64,000 bases of DNA from Actinernus sp. WN-2022 (Eukaryota > Cnidaria > Anthozoa > Actiniaria > Actinernidae): the NCBI GenBank assembly GCA_030867875.1, contig JAOWCC010000655.1, forward strand, positions 8,454,269-8,518,268, read 5' to 3'. The position numbers and the translations under genes were made by a program. The stretch's first letter is position 1, and each line of letters opens with the position of its first letter. Below, in pieces: positions 56,237 to 63,583 of the stretch. A model generated the notes under the pieces. The model saw nothing but the letters and a program-made list of their open reading frames with translations, had not been told where the DNA came from and did no database searches.

Positions 56237-56472
56237 TCATTCAAAGTGTCACTAGACATTCTTGTACATAAAATCCAATTTGATAATCCTATTAGAGATA
56301 TGATTACATATAGTTATATCGACATCGATTGCTTGTACGTAAAATCCAACTTGATAATCCTATTAGAGATATAATTACATATAGTTATATCGCTGCAACA
56401 GCCTTACACCTAAAAATCCAAACTCGAGTACCTGTTAAAGCTATCGTAATATATAGTTATATCGAAGGGAGA
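56237..56472 (+). promoter_or_regulatory. Three 71-72 bp direct repeats upstream of PolB
   Basis: The core TATAGTTATATCG occurs at about 56309-56321, 56380-56392 and 56452-56464. The first two units are nearly identical (TACRTAAAATCCAAYTTGAT, AATCCTATTAGAGATAT) and the third is diverged. Each core has a TATA-like word, and the last is nine bases upstream of the PolB ATG at 56473. Likely part of the terminal repeat with promoter function; inference only. Confidence 0.6.
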
Positions 56473-59400
56473 ATGGTGAGACCACGTAGTGAACCACTTC
56501 CACGGAGTCTAGCTCGAGAGGCAGGTGCCATTCTAGAGGAGAGAGATGGAATGCTCGAGGGGATGGAGATAGGTCGCCGTACTATCCGATGGCGCTTCTT
56601 CCAAGGTGTGGCAGGAGACTTGACTCCTAGGATCATGGAAAAGTTAGTTGCAAAGGTAACCACCAGCTTCTACCTACGCTATAGCTACACCTATCGCATT
56701 CGCAATGTCAATGACGGACGCGTGATTCTATTCTCCAAGACTGTCCCAGGTTCTCCATGGGTGAACATCCTAGAAGATGCAGAAGAGTGGATCAATAGCA
56801 AGGAGACAGCTCGATTGAATCCCGACAACATCACTCGACCAAATACCCAATGGGCCTTCGTTCGTTGGATCTACGTAGATGTCAAAGTCGTGATCGATCG
56901 TCAGCTTTTGTTGGGAACAGGTCCACTGCCCCAATGGCTTCGCCTTAAGAAAGGAATGCTTGCCCTTGATCGATATGGCGACAACCTATGTCTTTGGCGC
57001 TGCCTTGCCATGCATGAAGGAGCAAGAGTAGATAGGTGTTGCGTCAAAGCTCGAAAACTTGCCCAGAACTTCTATCGCCTGACAGCACCCACACAAGACG
57101 TTCCCAGAACTTCCTTAGACCGGCTGGAGGAAGTCGAGTTACACTTTGGAATCGGTATTCGGGTGTATGAACCCACGGAGGACGGCGCTTGGCATCTGAC
57201 GCGACATGCAGCTCACTACAAGCATACGATGACGATTGGGATATACGACGGACATGCCTTCTACATCAAGAACATCAACAAGCTAGGGCACATCTACGTA
57301 TGTAACGATTGTAAGCAACGGTTCACGAAAGCCTCAGACCTTCACCGTCATGCAGATCGTTGCAGGCGTGGAGAAACAAAGATTGTTTGCCCTGGAAAAG
57401 TAATCACAGTACCCCAGTCGGCATACGAAAAAGCCTTCTGGCCAGAGAGCACAGCCAGCAAAGTCGCTTTATGCTGGTTGGAACGCGAAACCAAAAGGAT
57501 TGGACAACACATTCATCATGCGGCTTGTGGGCATGGTGGAGAGCATTGGATCGAAGGAGCACCTGTCGACGGCTACGAACCTCTTTCGAAAACCATCTTC
57601 CAATTTCATGGATGCTATTTCCATGGCTGCCCGAAATGCTTCCCTAGGGAAAGGAGGCTCTATCTCAAGACCTGTGAAAGAACGGCAAAGCTACAAGGAG
57701 CTGGTTATACAGTAGTGGAAGCTTGGGGTTGCTCTACAAAGAAGAAAAACAAACCGGTCCCCACACCAACACAAACTGTCTACCCACACTTCATAGTTTA
57801 CGATTTCGAAGCCTATCTCGATACAACGAAAGGAAGACAACCAACAGACCACCTGACCATCGAAAACGTCCATGTCCCAATATCAGTATCAATTGCCGAC
57901 ACATACAATCGAAAGTCAACCCACCTCTGTCGACGCAATCCAAAAGAACTCATCGAAGCCTTTGTCGAAGAACTCCAGCGAAGAGCGAAAGCGATCCAAG
58001 AAGTCATTGCAGAACAGTTCTGCCCCAAGACACCTGAATTCTCTTTTGACACCCTACCAAAGAAACAACAAGCGAAGATCGACGAATGGATCCGCCAAGT
58101 TCCAGTAGTGGGATTCAACTCTGGCAGGTACGATCTTAATCTGATCAGGGAGCACTTCGTAGGAATCATTGCCGACACCTGTTCAAAGATCCTGGTAGCA
58201 AAGAAAGCCAATTCCACTATGTTCCTATTGACCCCAGATTTCCGTTTCCTTGATGTGATCAACTACCTTGGACCTGGAACTTCTTATGAACGTTGGATCA
58301 AGGCATATGGATGCGAATCGCAAAAGAGTTTCTTCCCATATGAGTGGTTCGATTCTCCAGACAAGTTGGATCACATTGGATTACCAGACTATCCAGAGTG
58401 GGGTTCGAAGTTGAAAAGAGAACATCTACTATCTATGTCAGAGTTCGAAGACTGTGAGTGCACCTTTCTCGACAAAGGAATGGAAACCTTTGCAGACTGG
58501 CTACGATACTACAACGACCTAGATGTAGTTCCATTCCTAGAGGCACTCGAAAAGATGCGAGATTTCTATCACGAGAAAGGAGTAGACATGCTGAAAGACG
58601 CAGTGTCCATTCCAGGAGTCTCACTACAGTTCCTGCTTCGAGGTAGTGTAGAAAGGGGAGCTGAGATGTACGCTCCAAGTAAGGAAGCCTACCGCATGCT
58701 GAAAGACGCTGTCGTGGGAGGTCCAAGCATAGTGTTCACCAGACTCCACGAATCAGGAGTGACTAAGATTCGTAGTCATCAGGGAGGAACTAAGATTTGT
58801 CGTAAGATTCTTGGATACGATGCCAACGCCCTATATCTTTCTACCATGGAATTCGAAATGCCTTGTGGAAAAGAAAAGGTTGTGCACTATGACGATCCAG
58901 GTCCAGCCACCGAAGGATTCGTTGAATGTCTACTTGGTGGAACGTGGTTTGGATATGCAGAAGTAGACATCGAGATACCAAAGAAATTGTGGAAGGAATT
59001 TGAGGAGATGCCACCCTTCTTCTACAACAAGAAAATCCCCAAAGAAGCAATCCCTCCAGAAATGTTGGCCTACCTCACAAAGACAGGTAGAAAGCTCAGC
59101 GAGGAAAAGAAGCTAGTTGGGAGTCTCTCTGGAAAGAAGTTGCTACTCTATGCTCCTCTTCTACTTTGGTATGTAGATCATGGCGCAGTGATCACTGCTG
59201 TCTACCGCACGATAGATTACGAACCCAAAGAAATCTTCGGATGGTTCGTGGACCAAGTCACTGAGGCACGTCGTATGGGAGATGAAGATAAAGGTGAGGC
59301 TTTGCTGGCAGATGTGTTCAAGCTGCTAGGAAACAGCGCCTATGGAAAGTTGCTCGAAGACTTGGGACGCCAAACAAAGGTCACCTATACAAAAGATGAG

Positions 59401-60063
59401 AAGGTTGTGGACAAAGCATTGCGAAGTGTTTGGTTCGAAGACCTGGAAGAGATTGGTGATGCATATGAACTCGAGAGCCGAAAGGACCAGATCCAAATCA
59501 AACGCCCTTTCCAAGTAGGTATCGCTGTGTACCAGCTCGCAAAGCTGCGTATGCTTGAGTTCTACTATGACTTCATCGACAAGTACATTGATCGCAATGA
59601 TTTCGAATATATACAGATGGACACAGACAGTGCCTACATTGCCATCTCGGGAAATAGCCTCGATGAGGTTGTAAGACCGGAACTTCGAGAGGATTTCGAA
59701 GCCGAAAGGAAGGAATGGCTAGCTTGGGACAAGTGGAGCAGTCGTACCCCAGGACTCTTCAAACTCGAATTCGAAGGACATCGCGCCATTGCCCTATGCT
59801 CGAAAGCCTACTACGTCGATACAGGTGGCAGCAAGAAGTATTCCGCTAAAGGTATGTCTAGACGGCACAACGACATTTCGTGGGAACGATTCAAAGCAGC
59901 CCTCCAGGGTAGTATCGACATGGCGGAAAACCGAGGCTTCCGACTATCGCCAGAAGGCATAGCAACCTACGAACAACGGAAGCTTGGGTTATCGGCTTAC
60001 TACGACAAAAGACGCGTTCTTCCCGATGGAATCCACACCGAGCCAATAGAGTACGCTGTTTAG
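56473..60063 (+). CDS. Polinton protein-primed family B DNA polymerase (pPolB)
   Basis: Replicates the element from a protein primer. 1196 codons from ATG 56473; upstream in-frame codons consist of the 71-bp repeats and start with TTG, so this ATG is preferred. Residues about 165-265: OTU-like cysteine-protease pattern (D170-N-L-C173 ... D-G-H261-A-F). C277, C280, H293, C297: zinc finger. 377-389: QFHGCYFHGCPKC, an endonuclease-like segment usual in Polinton polymerases. Exonuclease: ExoI YDFEA (D444, E446), ExoII GFNSGRYD (N549, D554), ExoIII YYNDLD (679-684). Polymerase: motif A GYDANALYL (D783), motif B KLLGNSAYG (K950), motif C MDTDS (D1050, D1052), KAY (K1111). All catalytic residues are present and no intron is needed. 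The stop TAG overlaps the integrase stop by 4 bp. Confidence 0.95.
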   Translation: MVRPRSEPLPRSLAREAGAILEERDGMLEGMEIGRRTIRWRFFQGVAGDLTPRIMEKLVAKVTTSFYLRYSYTYRIRNVNDGRVILFSKTVPGSPWVNILEDAEEWINSKETARLNPDNITRPNTQWAFVRWIYVDVKVVIDRQLLLGTGPLPQWLRLKKGMLALDRYGDNLCLWRCLAMHEGARVDRCCVKARKLAQNFYRLTAPTQDVPRTSLDRLEEVELHFGIGIRVYEPTEDGAWHLTRHAAHYKHTMTIGIYDGHAFYIKNINKLGHIYVCNDCKQRFTKASDLHRHADRCRRGETKIVCPGKVITVPQSAYEKAFWPESTASKVALCWLERETKRIGQHIHHAACGHGGEHWIEGAPVDGYEPLSKTIFQFHGCYFHGCPKCFPRERRLYLKTCERTAKLQGAGYTVVEAWGCSTKKKNKPVPTPTQTVYPHFIVYDFEAYLDTTKGRQPTDHLTIENVHVPISVSIADTYNRKSTHLCRRNPKELIEAFVEELQRRAKAIQEVIAEQFCPKTPEFSFDTLPKKQQAKIDEWIRQVPVVGFNSGRYDLNLIREHFVGIIADTCSKILVAKKANSTMFLLTPDFRFLDVINYLGPGTSYERWIKAYGCESQKSFFPYEWFDSPDKLDHIGLPDYPEWGSKLKREHLLSMSEFEDCECTFLDKGMETFADWLRYYNDLDVVPFLEALEKMRDFYHEKGVDMLKDAVSIPGVSLQFLLRGSVERGAEMYAPSKEAYRMLKDAVVGGPSIVFTRLHESGVTKIRSHQGGTKICRKILGYDANALYLSTMEFEMPCGKEKVVHYDDPGPATEGFVECLLGGTWFGYAEVDIEIPKKLWKEFEEMPPFFYNKKIPKEAIPPEMLAYLTKTGRKLSEEKKLVGSLSGKKLLLYAPLLLWYVDHGAVITAVYRTIDYEPKEIFGWFVDQVTEARRMGDEDKGEALLADVFKLLGNSAYGKLLEDLGRQTKVTYTKDEKVVDKALRSVWFEDLEEIGDAYELESRKDQIQIKRPFQVGIAVYQLAKLRMLEFYYDFIDKYIDRNDFEYIQMDTDSAYIAISGNSLDEVVRPELREDFEAERKEWLAWDKWSSRTPGLFKLEFEGHRAIALCSKAYYVDTGGSKKYSAKGMSRRHNDISWERFKAALQGSIDMAENRGFRLSPEGIATYEQRKLGLSAYYDKRRVLPDGIHTEPIEYAV

Positions 60064-61103
60064 CGTCTAGGTACAAACAGAATTCCTTTTGGTGGTAGTT
60101 CTGTATCCCTAGGAACGACTTGTAGCTCTTCACGAACGAATCCACGTTTGGGTGCATCCTTCTCCTTCGCAAGGTAGTAAAGCACAGGCTGTCCCGAAGA
60201 TACTACACTTCGCGAAATGGTGTATATCTGCAAACTCCACACAGGATCAGTAGCTCTACGTTTTTCACCTCCTTCCAATTCTCCTGGTGCATAAAGATAT
60301 CGAACTAGAACGTCGAATGGTAGACGCTCTTCTCTCAATCCAACCGTGCGCGAATATGTAGGAGTCTTCAGATCTACTTGTTGCGCCACTACAGAATTCG
60401 AAGGCTCTTTACCAGTCAACCGAGTCACCTCACTGTTCATGGCTTTGATAACCATTGGTAAACGAATTACCCATTCTCTACTACGCTCATCTGATCCTTC
60501 CGAAGTAAGCACCATCTCTTGTGCATACTGATACCCAAATAATCTCTCAGCTAGAGTCCTATTTGCTCTTTCAACAAAACTTTGCGCTCTATGATTACCA
60601 GCCTCACCTCGTTGAACTTTCGTACCATGTAGTTCTAGCGTTTCAGACATACGTCCCATGAATTCTCTACCAGGATCTACTTGCAAAGTCTTTGGCCATT
60701 CTAGTGGACTACGTTTATAGATTCGTTCGAATGCCGCAGCAACTTCACCACTATCTTTAGATGCCAAAGGTTCGGCTTCTTTGTATCGAGAAGCTACATC
60801 GATTACCACTAATGCATACTTATATAGTTTCCTTCCACGTCCAGGACGATCGTGTGGTAGAAATATCAAATCAGCTTGGTGGACTTCATTTGGTTTCGAT
60901 ACAGTCCAATGCGGTCGTGGAATGTGTTTTGGTGGTGGTAGATATATTTGCCACATGGATTGCTTTTCCAACCAACTCCTAGCTACATCTTCTGATGCTT
61001 TCGCTGCTACCGATAGCTTGCCAATTGCAGTGTGACCTTTCCAATAGCCCATAGGCCCATAGAAGATATTCGCAAGTTTAGAATCCATCATACATCTATA
61101 CAT
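60060..61103 (-). CDS. Polinton retroviral-type integrase (D,D35E)
   Basis: Inserts the element into host DNA. 347 codons from ATG at 61103; a TTG at 61115 also opens the frame but is less likely. Domains: N-terminal helical part with YWKGHTAIGKL and WLEKQSMWQIY (a reduced zinc-binding region); rve catalytic core with HQADLIFL (D78), ALVVIDVASR, LQVDPGREF (D143) and SFVERANRTL (E178), spacing D-34-E, exactly the D,D35E signature; C-terminal beta-rich region ending with WSLQIYTISR and GFVREELQVVP, as in Polinton c-integrases and Ty3/retroviral relatives. Convergent with the polymerase, stop codons overlapping by 4 bp. Complete and uninterrupted. Similar genes exist in Ginger transposons, but the neighbours settle the assignment. 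Confidence 0.95.
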   Translation of the reverse strand: MYRCMMDSKLANIFYGPMGYWKGHTAIGKLSVAAKASEDVARSWLEKQSMWQIYLPPPKHIPRPHWTVSKPNEVHQADLIFLPHDRPGRGRKLYKYALVVIDVASRYKEAEPLASKDSGEVAAAFERIYKRSPLEWPKTLQVDPGREFMGRMSETLELHGTKVQRGEAGNHRAQSFVERANRTLAERLFGYQYAQEMVLTSEGSDERSREWVIRLPMVIKAMNSEVTRLTGKEPSNSVVAQQVDLKTPTYSRTVGLREERLPFDVLVRYLYAPGELEGGEKRRATDPVWSLQIYTISRSVVSSGQPVLYYLAKEKDAPKRGFVREELQVVPRDTELPPKGILFVPRR

Positions 61104-61118
61104 TCTAACCTTCAACAG

Positions 61119-61190
61119 ATGAAAAAAAAAGGAAGAATAAAGAAAGTCGTTGCGTGACCCTCTTCATTCTTCCTTTTTTTTTTTTTTTTA
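61119..61190. other. Hairpin: A-run/T-run stem upstream of integrase
   Basis: AAAAAAAAAGGAAGAAT at 61121-61137 pairs with ATTCTTCCTTTTTTTTTT at 61164-61181, a stem of at least 17 bp with a 26-base loop. It is 16 bp upstream of the integrase ATG and downstream of the leftward small-gene block. Could act as a transcript terminator or processing signal between the two units; the T run is 18 long. Confidence 0.7.
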
Positions 61191-61400
61191 GTAGTAGCTT
61201 AGTAGTAGCTTAAGTAGCTTACTAGTAGCTTAGGTAACTTACTAGTAGCTTACTAGTAGCTTAGGGCAACTCACCAGGAGCTTAGGGTAACTTACTAGTA
61301 GCTTAGGTAACTTACTAGTAGCTTACTAGTAGCTTAGGGCAACTCACCAGTAGCTTAGGGTAACTTACTAGTAGCTTAGGTAACTTACTAGTAGCTAGTA
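61189..61400. repeat. Minisatellite of AGTAGCTTACT-type units, 73-bp higher-order period
   Basis: Short units built from AGTAGCTTAGG, TAACTTACT and CAACTCACCAG repeat from 61189 to 61400; the longer pattern AGGTAACTTACTAGTAGCTT to GGGTAACTTACTAGTAGCTT recurs at 73 bp. It lies between the 3' end of the 142-codon gene and the hairpin, inside the element. The words AGTAGTAGTAT resemble the foldback terminus AGTAGTATAG at 55988. Confidence 0.85.
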
Positions 61401-61407
61401 GTAGTAT

Positions 61408-61836
61408 CTATATCCATTTACTAATAGCGTATCCAACACCTAGCATTCCACCACCAACGTAGAGCAACTCACCAGTCTTCTGATTGTTTGAGGGTTTGTA
61501 GTAGTCAGATAAGCGGGGTTCTTTCATCTCTTTGAGCCGTTTTAGCTCTTTACGTAACTTATCGGATCGCACTAAGGCTTCGTTGGTATCTCTTTGATCG
61601 TTGTGTGCTTTGCGTTCAAGACCTTCCTGCTCTTGTGCATAGTCATATAAGCTTTGACGTTTGATTCTATACGCTTTCATTTCACGTTCTAGTTTTTCGG
61701 TGGCCCTATCGTGTCTCTCTCGTTCTGCATCTACATCACCATCTTTTCCAAGCATTCTAGCTAGTATGCCACCACCAGTAAATGCCGTTGCATTCAATAT
61801 AGCCCCGAGGAGGGCCATTCCAATTGCTGCCGCCAT
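61408..61836 (-). CDS. Polinton small protein 1: coiled coil between two hydrophobic segments
   Basis: 142 codons from ATG 61836. Residues 1-28 are hydrophobic and Ala/Gly-rich (MALLGAILNATAFTGGGILA), residues 35-105 are highly charged and heptad-like (EREMKAYRIKRQ, LRKELKRLKEMKE), and residues 122-142 are hydrophobic again (YVGGGMLGVGYAI). Predicted as a membrane-associated coiled-coil protein. I do not recognise a family. Position next to capsid and packaging genes suggests a virion or membrane role, but that is inference. Last gene of the leftward block, 28 bp from its neighbour's stop. Confidence 0.75.
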   Translation of the reverse strand: MAAAIGMALLGAILNATAFTGGGILARMLGKDGDVDAERERHDRATEKLEREMKAYRIKRQSLYDYAQEQEGLERKAHNDQRDTNEALVRSDKLRKELKRLKEMKEPRLSDYYKPSNNQKTGELLYVGGGMLGVGYAISKWI

Positions 61837-61864
61837 TATGGTATGATCTTTTGTTTCTCAAGAT

Positions 61865-62089
61865 TTAGGTTTGGGCTTTTCTTTCTTTCTCAAGTTGTTT
61901 CTCAAGATATTCCTTTGCGTATAAGCTACCAAGTATCACGGCAGTCCACTTTGCGTAATTCGCTAGGGAAGAAGAAGGATCGCTAAGCATAGATTCCTTG
62001 GTAGTCTTTTTTACGATCCACCCAATACCAGCAGCGAGTCCAACGATTTTGACTGCATCGGTTGCCGTCTTCGTCAATTCCTTCTCCAT
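61865..62089 (-). CDS. Polinton small protein 2: membrane protein
   Basis: 74 codons from ATG 62089, which is preceded within 10 bases by the TATA-like TAGTATATATCTAG. Residues 12-26 (AVKIVGLAAGIGWIV) and 47-60 (KWTAVILGSLYAKE) are hydrophobic, separated by a polar loop, with a charged tail EKQLEKERKAQT. Family not recognised. Such short hydrophobic proteins are common in Polinton-like genomes; role unknown. Confidence 0.7.
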   Translation of the reverse strand: MEKELTKTATDAVKIVGLAAGIGWIVKKTTKESMLSDPSSSLANYAKWTAVILGSLYAKEYLEKQLEKERKAQT

Positions 62090-62126
62090 CTAGATATATA
62101 CTACTATGATCTCGAGTCTTTAAGTG

Positions 62127-62474
62127 TTACTCCATGTCTAGTGCCGTTGGCTTTGCCGGAGCTGCAGGTTGTGTCGTGCTAACGGTGGCAACACGCTTAT
62201 TACCATCTACATACTTCTTGTACGCAAAGTATGTGCCAAACAATGTAGCGCCAGTACCGATGACTGCGAGGATAGTCAGGTTTTCGATCCGACCTTTCTC
62301 TACGTCGACTTCTTTACATGATTCGCTTTCGCGCATCAACTCTCTCTTTTGAGCTTCTTTAGCGAGTTTGTTGCTTAACGCTAGTGCTTTTCCAGCTGCG
62401 ACGCGCTTTGGGTTTTTTATCTTAGTTGGTGCAGTCGTCGGAGGATTCGCAGTTATCTGGTCCACTTCTTCCAT
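62127..62474 (-). CDS. Polinton small protein 3: single-TM protein
   Basis: 115 codons from ATG 62474 (an earlier ATG at 62510 adds 12 residues; the later one starts MEEVDQ and is preceded by a TATA-like TACTATACC). Layout: Pro/Thr-rich start, basic stretch KNPKRVAAGKALALSNKLAK, then a hydrophobic helix LTILAVIGTGATLFGTYFAY at about 70-90, and a Pro/Ala tail. Overlaps the upstream gene by 53 bp in another frame. Family not recognised. Confidence 0.7.
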   Translation of the reverse strand: MEEVDQITANPPTTAPTKIKNPKRVAAGKALALSNKLAKEAQKRELMRESESCKEVDVEKGRIENLTILAVIGTGATLFGTYFAYKKYVDGNKRVATVSTTQPAAPAKPTALDME

Positions 62475-62970
62475 CTTGATTCGGTATAGTAGGTATATGT
62501 GGAGGTTCAACAGTTGTACCAGGAATGACTACGTGACCAGATATGTGGAATAGGACGCTAGCTAGAGCTACAAGGCGACCTGCTTTGAGCGATAGTAGAC
62601 CAGTCGCAGCACTGATTTCGTTGCGGACTAGAGGGTCTTCTTGTAGGTCCTTGATCAGGGCTTCTTGAGAATCTATTGGTACTAGGTAGGCAACTAGGCG
62701 GGTAGCTAGACGCGTCACACCGTCGACTAAGCCTTTCGTTACTTGCTGAGCTAGGACGGCCTGATACCTCCTATACAACTTGTTTACTTCTTTCTCAGGA
62801 AGTCTAGAGATGTCTCCTAGGGAGAAGTTCTTACCTAAGTATTCTTTTGTTACGCCTGTTGCGGCTAAGATCGAAAGTGATTCGCGATTGTCTGACGTAA
62901 CGTCTAGATCGGTTGGTGGTGGACCTGTTACGTCCTCACCGAATATCTCGAGTATTTCCTTATCAGTCAT
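62422..62970 (-). CDS. Polinton protein 4: unrecognised 182-residue protein
   Basis: 182 codons from ATG 62970. Acidic N-terminus (MTDKEILEIFGEDVTGPPPT), a middle with basic helix PEKEVNKLYRRYQAVLAQQV, then AYLVPIDSQEALIKDLQEDP and a moderately hydrophobic GLLSLKAGRLVALASVLFHI at about 140-160, ending in a polar Cys-containing tail (CESSDDC). The start overlaps the ATPase stop by 8 bp (ATGACTGA), implying coupled expression. Could be a minor virion component; no family is recognised, and it does not show an obvious penton jelly roll by eye. Confidence 0.75.
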   Translation of the reverse strand: MTDKEILEIFGEDVTGPPPTDLDVTSDNRESLSILAATGVTKEYLGKNFSLGDISRLPEKEVNKLYRRYQAVLAQQVTKGLVDGVTRLATRLVAYLVPIDSQEALIKDLQEDPLVRNEISAATGLLSLKAGRLVALASVLFHISGHVVIPGTTVEPPHIPTIPNQDGRSGPDNCESSDDCTN

Positions 62971-63583
62971 AATATGTTATAGATGCTGGGAGCTCTAACA
63001 CTACCTCGAAAGGATGGCGGAGACAGAAGCACATGCGAGCAAACTTATGGGATCCAAGTATCATTCGTAACTCTTTACATTCTTGAGAGCCTCCATAATC
63101 CTCAAATATCCTTTTACCATCTACGGCCGATGCTGTATGGAACGCTACTACGATAGCTACGTTCTCACGGAAGGGTTTACATATGCTCGTTAGTTGTTGG
63201 GACAGCACCCAAACGGAAATCCCTATATGTCGTGCAGAAAAGGCTAAGTCCACTAGCTTGTCAGTTCGTTTCTTTACGTCCTTCGATGCGGCGCAATCGT
63301 CAAGAATCAATAGAGTATTGGTACCTGACCAAAATGTTGCGCAAATACTCAAAGTAGCATCGATGGCATCCTGCGGTGGTGATATGACGAAGAAACGAGG
63401 ATCTCGATTTGCAAATCCACGATAAGTTTTGTTGTGGGCATACGTAGGACAAATCAGTACTATGTAATCGAACTTACCACGAAATGCTCCACGAAGTTGT
63501 TCTATGAGAAACGCAGTCTTCCCACAATTCGTTGGACCGACTATGAGTGCGTTGAACGGCACGTGCTCTACGAGAGAATCCAT
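62963..63583 (-). CDS. Polinton A32/FtsK-HerA-like genome-packaging ATPase
   Basis: 206 codons from ATG 63583. Walker A is VGPTNCGKTAF (residues 15-25), Walker B LLILDDCA (91-98), and the sensor strand VWVLSQQ at 124-130 with the usual terminal Gln. The arrangement fits the FtsK/HerA superfamily packaging ATPases of poxvirus A32, adintovirus and Polinton type, which pump DNA into capsids. The short length, about 200-230 residues, is normal for this branch. Start codon overlaps the upstream capsid-like gene's TGA by one base (TGATG), and its stop overlaps the next gene by 8 bp. No defect seen. Confidence 0.93.
   Translation of the reverse strand: MDSLVEHVPFNALIVGPTNCGKTAFLIEQLRGAFRGKFDYIVLICPTYAHNKTYRGFANRDPRFFVISPPQDAIDATLSICATFWSGTNTLLILDDCAASKDVKKRTDKLVDLAFSARHIGISVWVLSQQLTSICKPFRENVAIVVAFHTASAVDGKRIFEDYGGSQECKELRMILGSHKFARMCFCLRHPFEVVLELPASITYYD

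Noticed and set aside
56457..59514. Open frames of 60-150 codons overlapping the polymerase in other frames
   Set aside because: Shadows of the 1196-codon gene; none has a recognisable domain.
60060..61115. Integrase as a Ginger or Gypsy integrase
   Set aside because: Neighbouring protein-primed polymerase and packaging ATPase, with overlapping gene ends, fit Polinton only.
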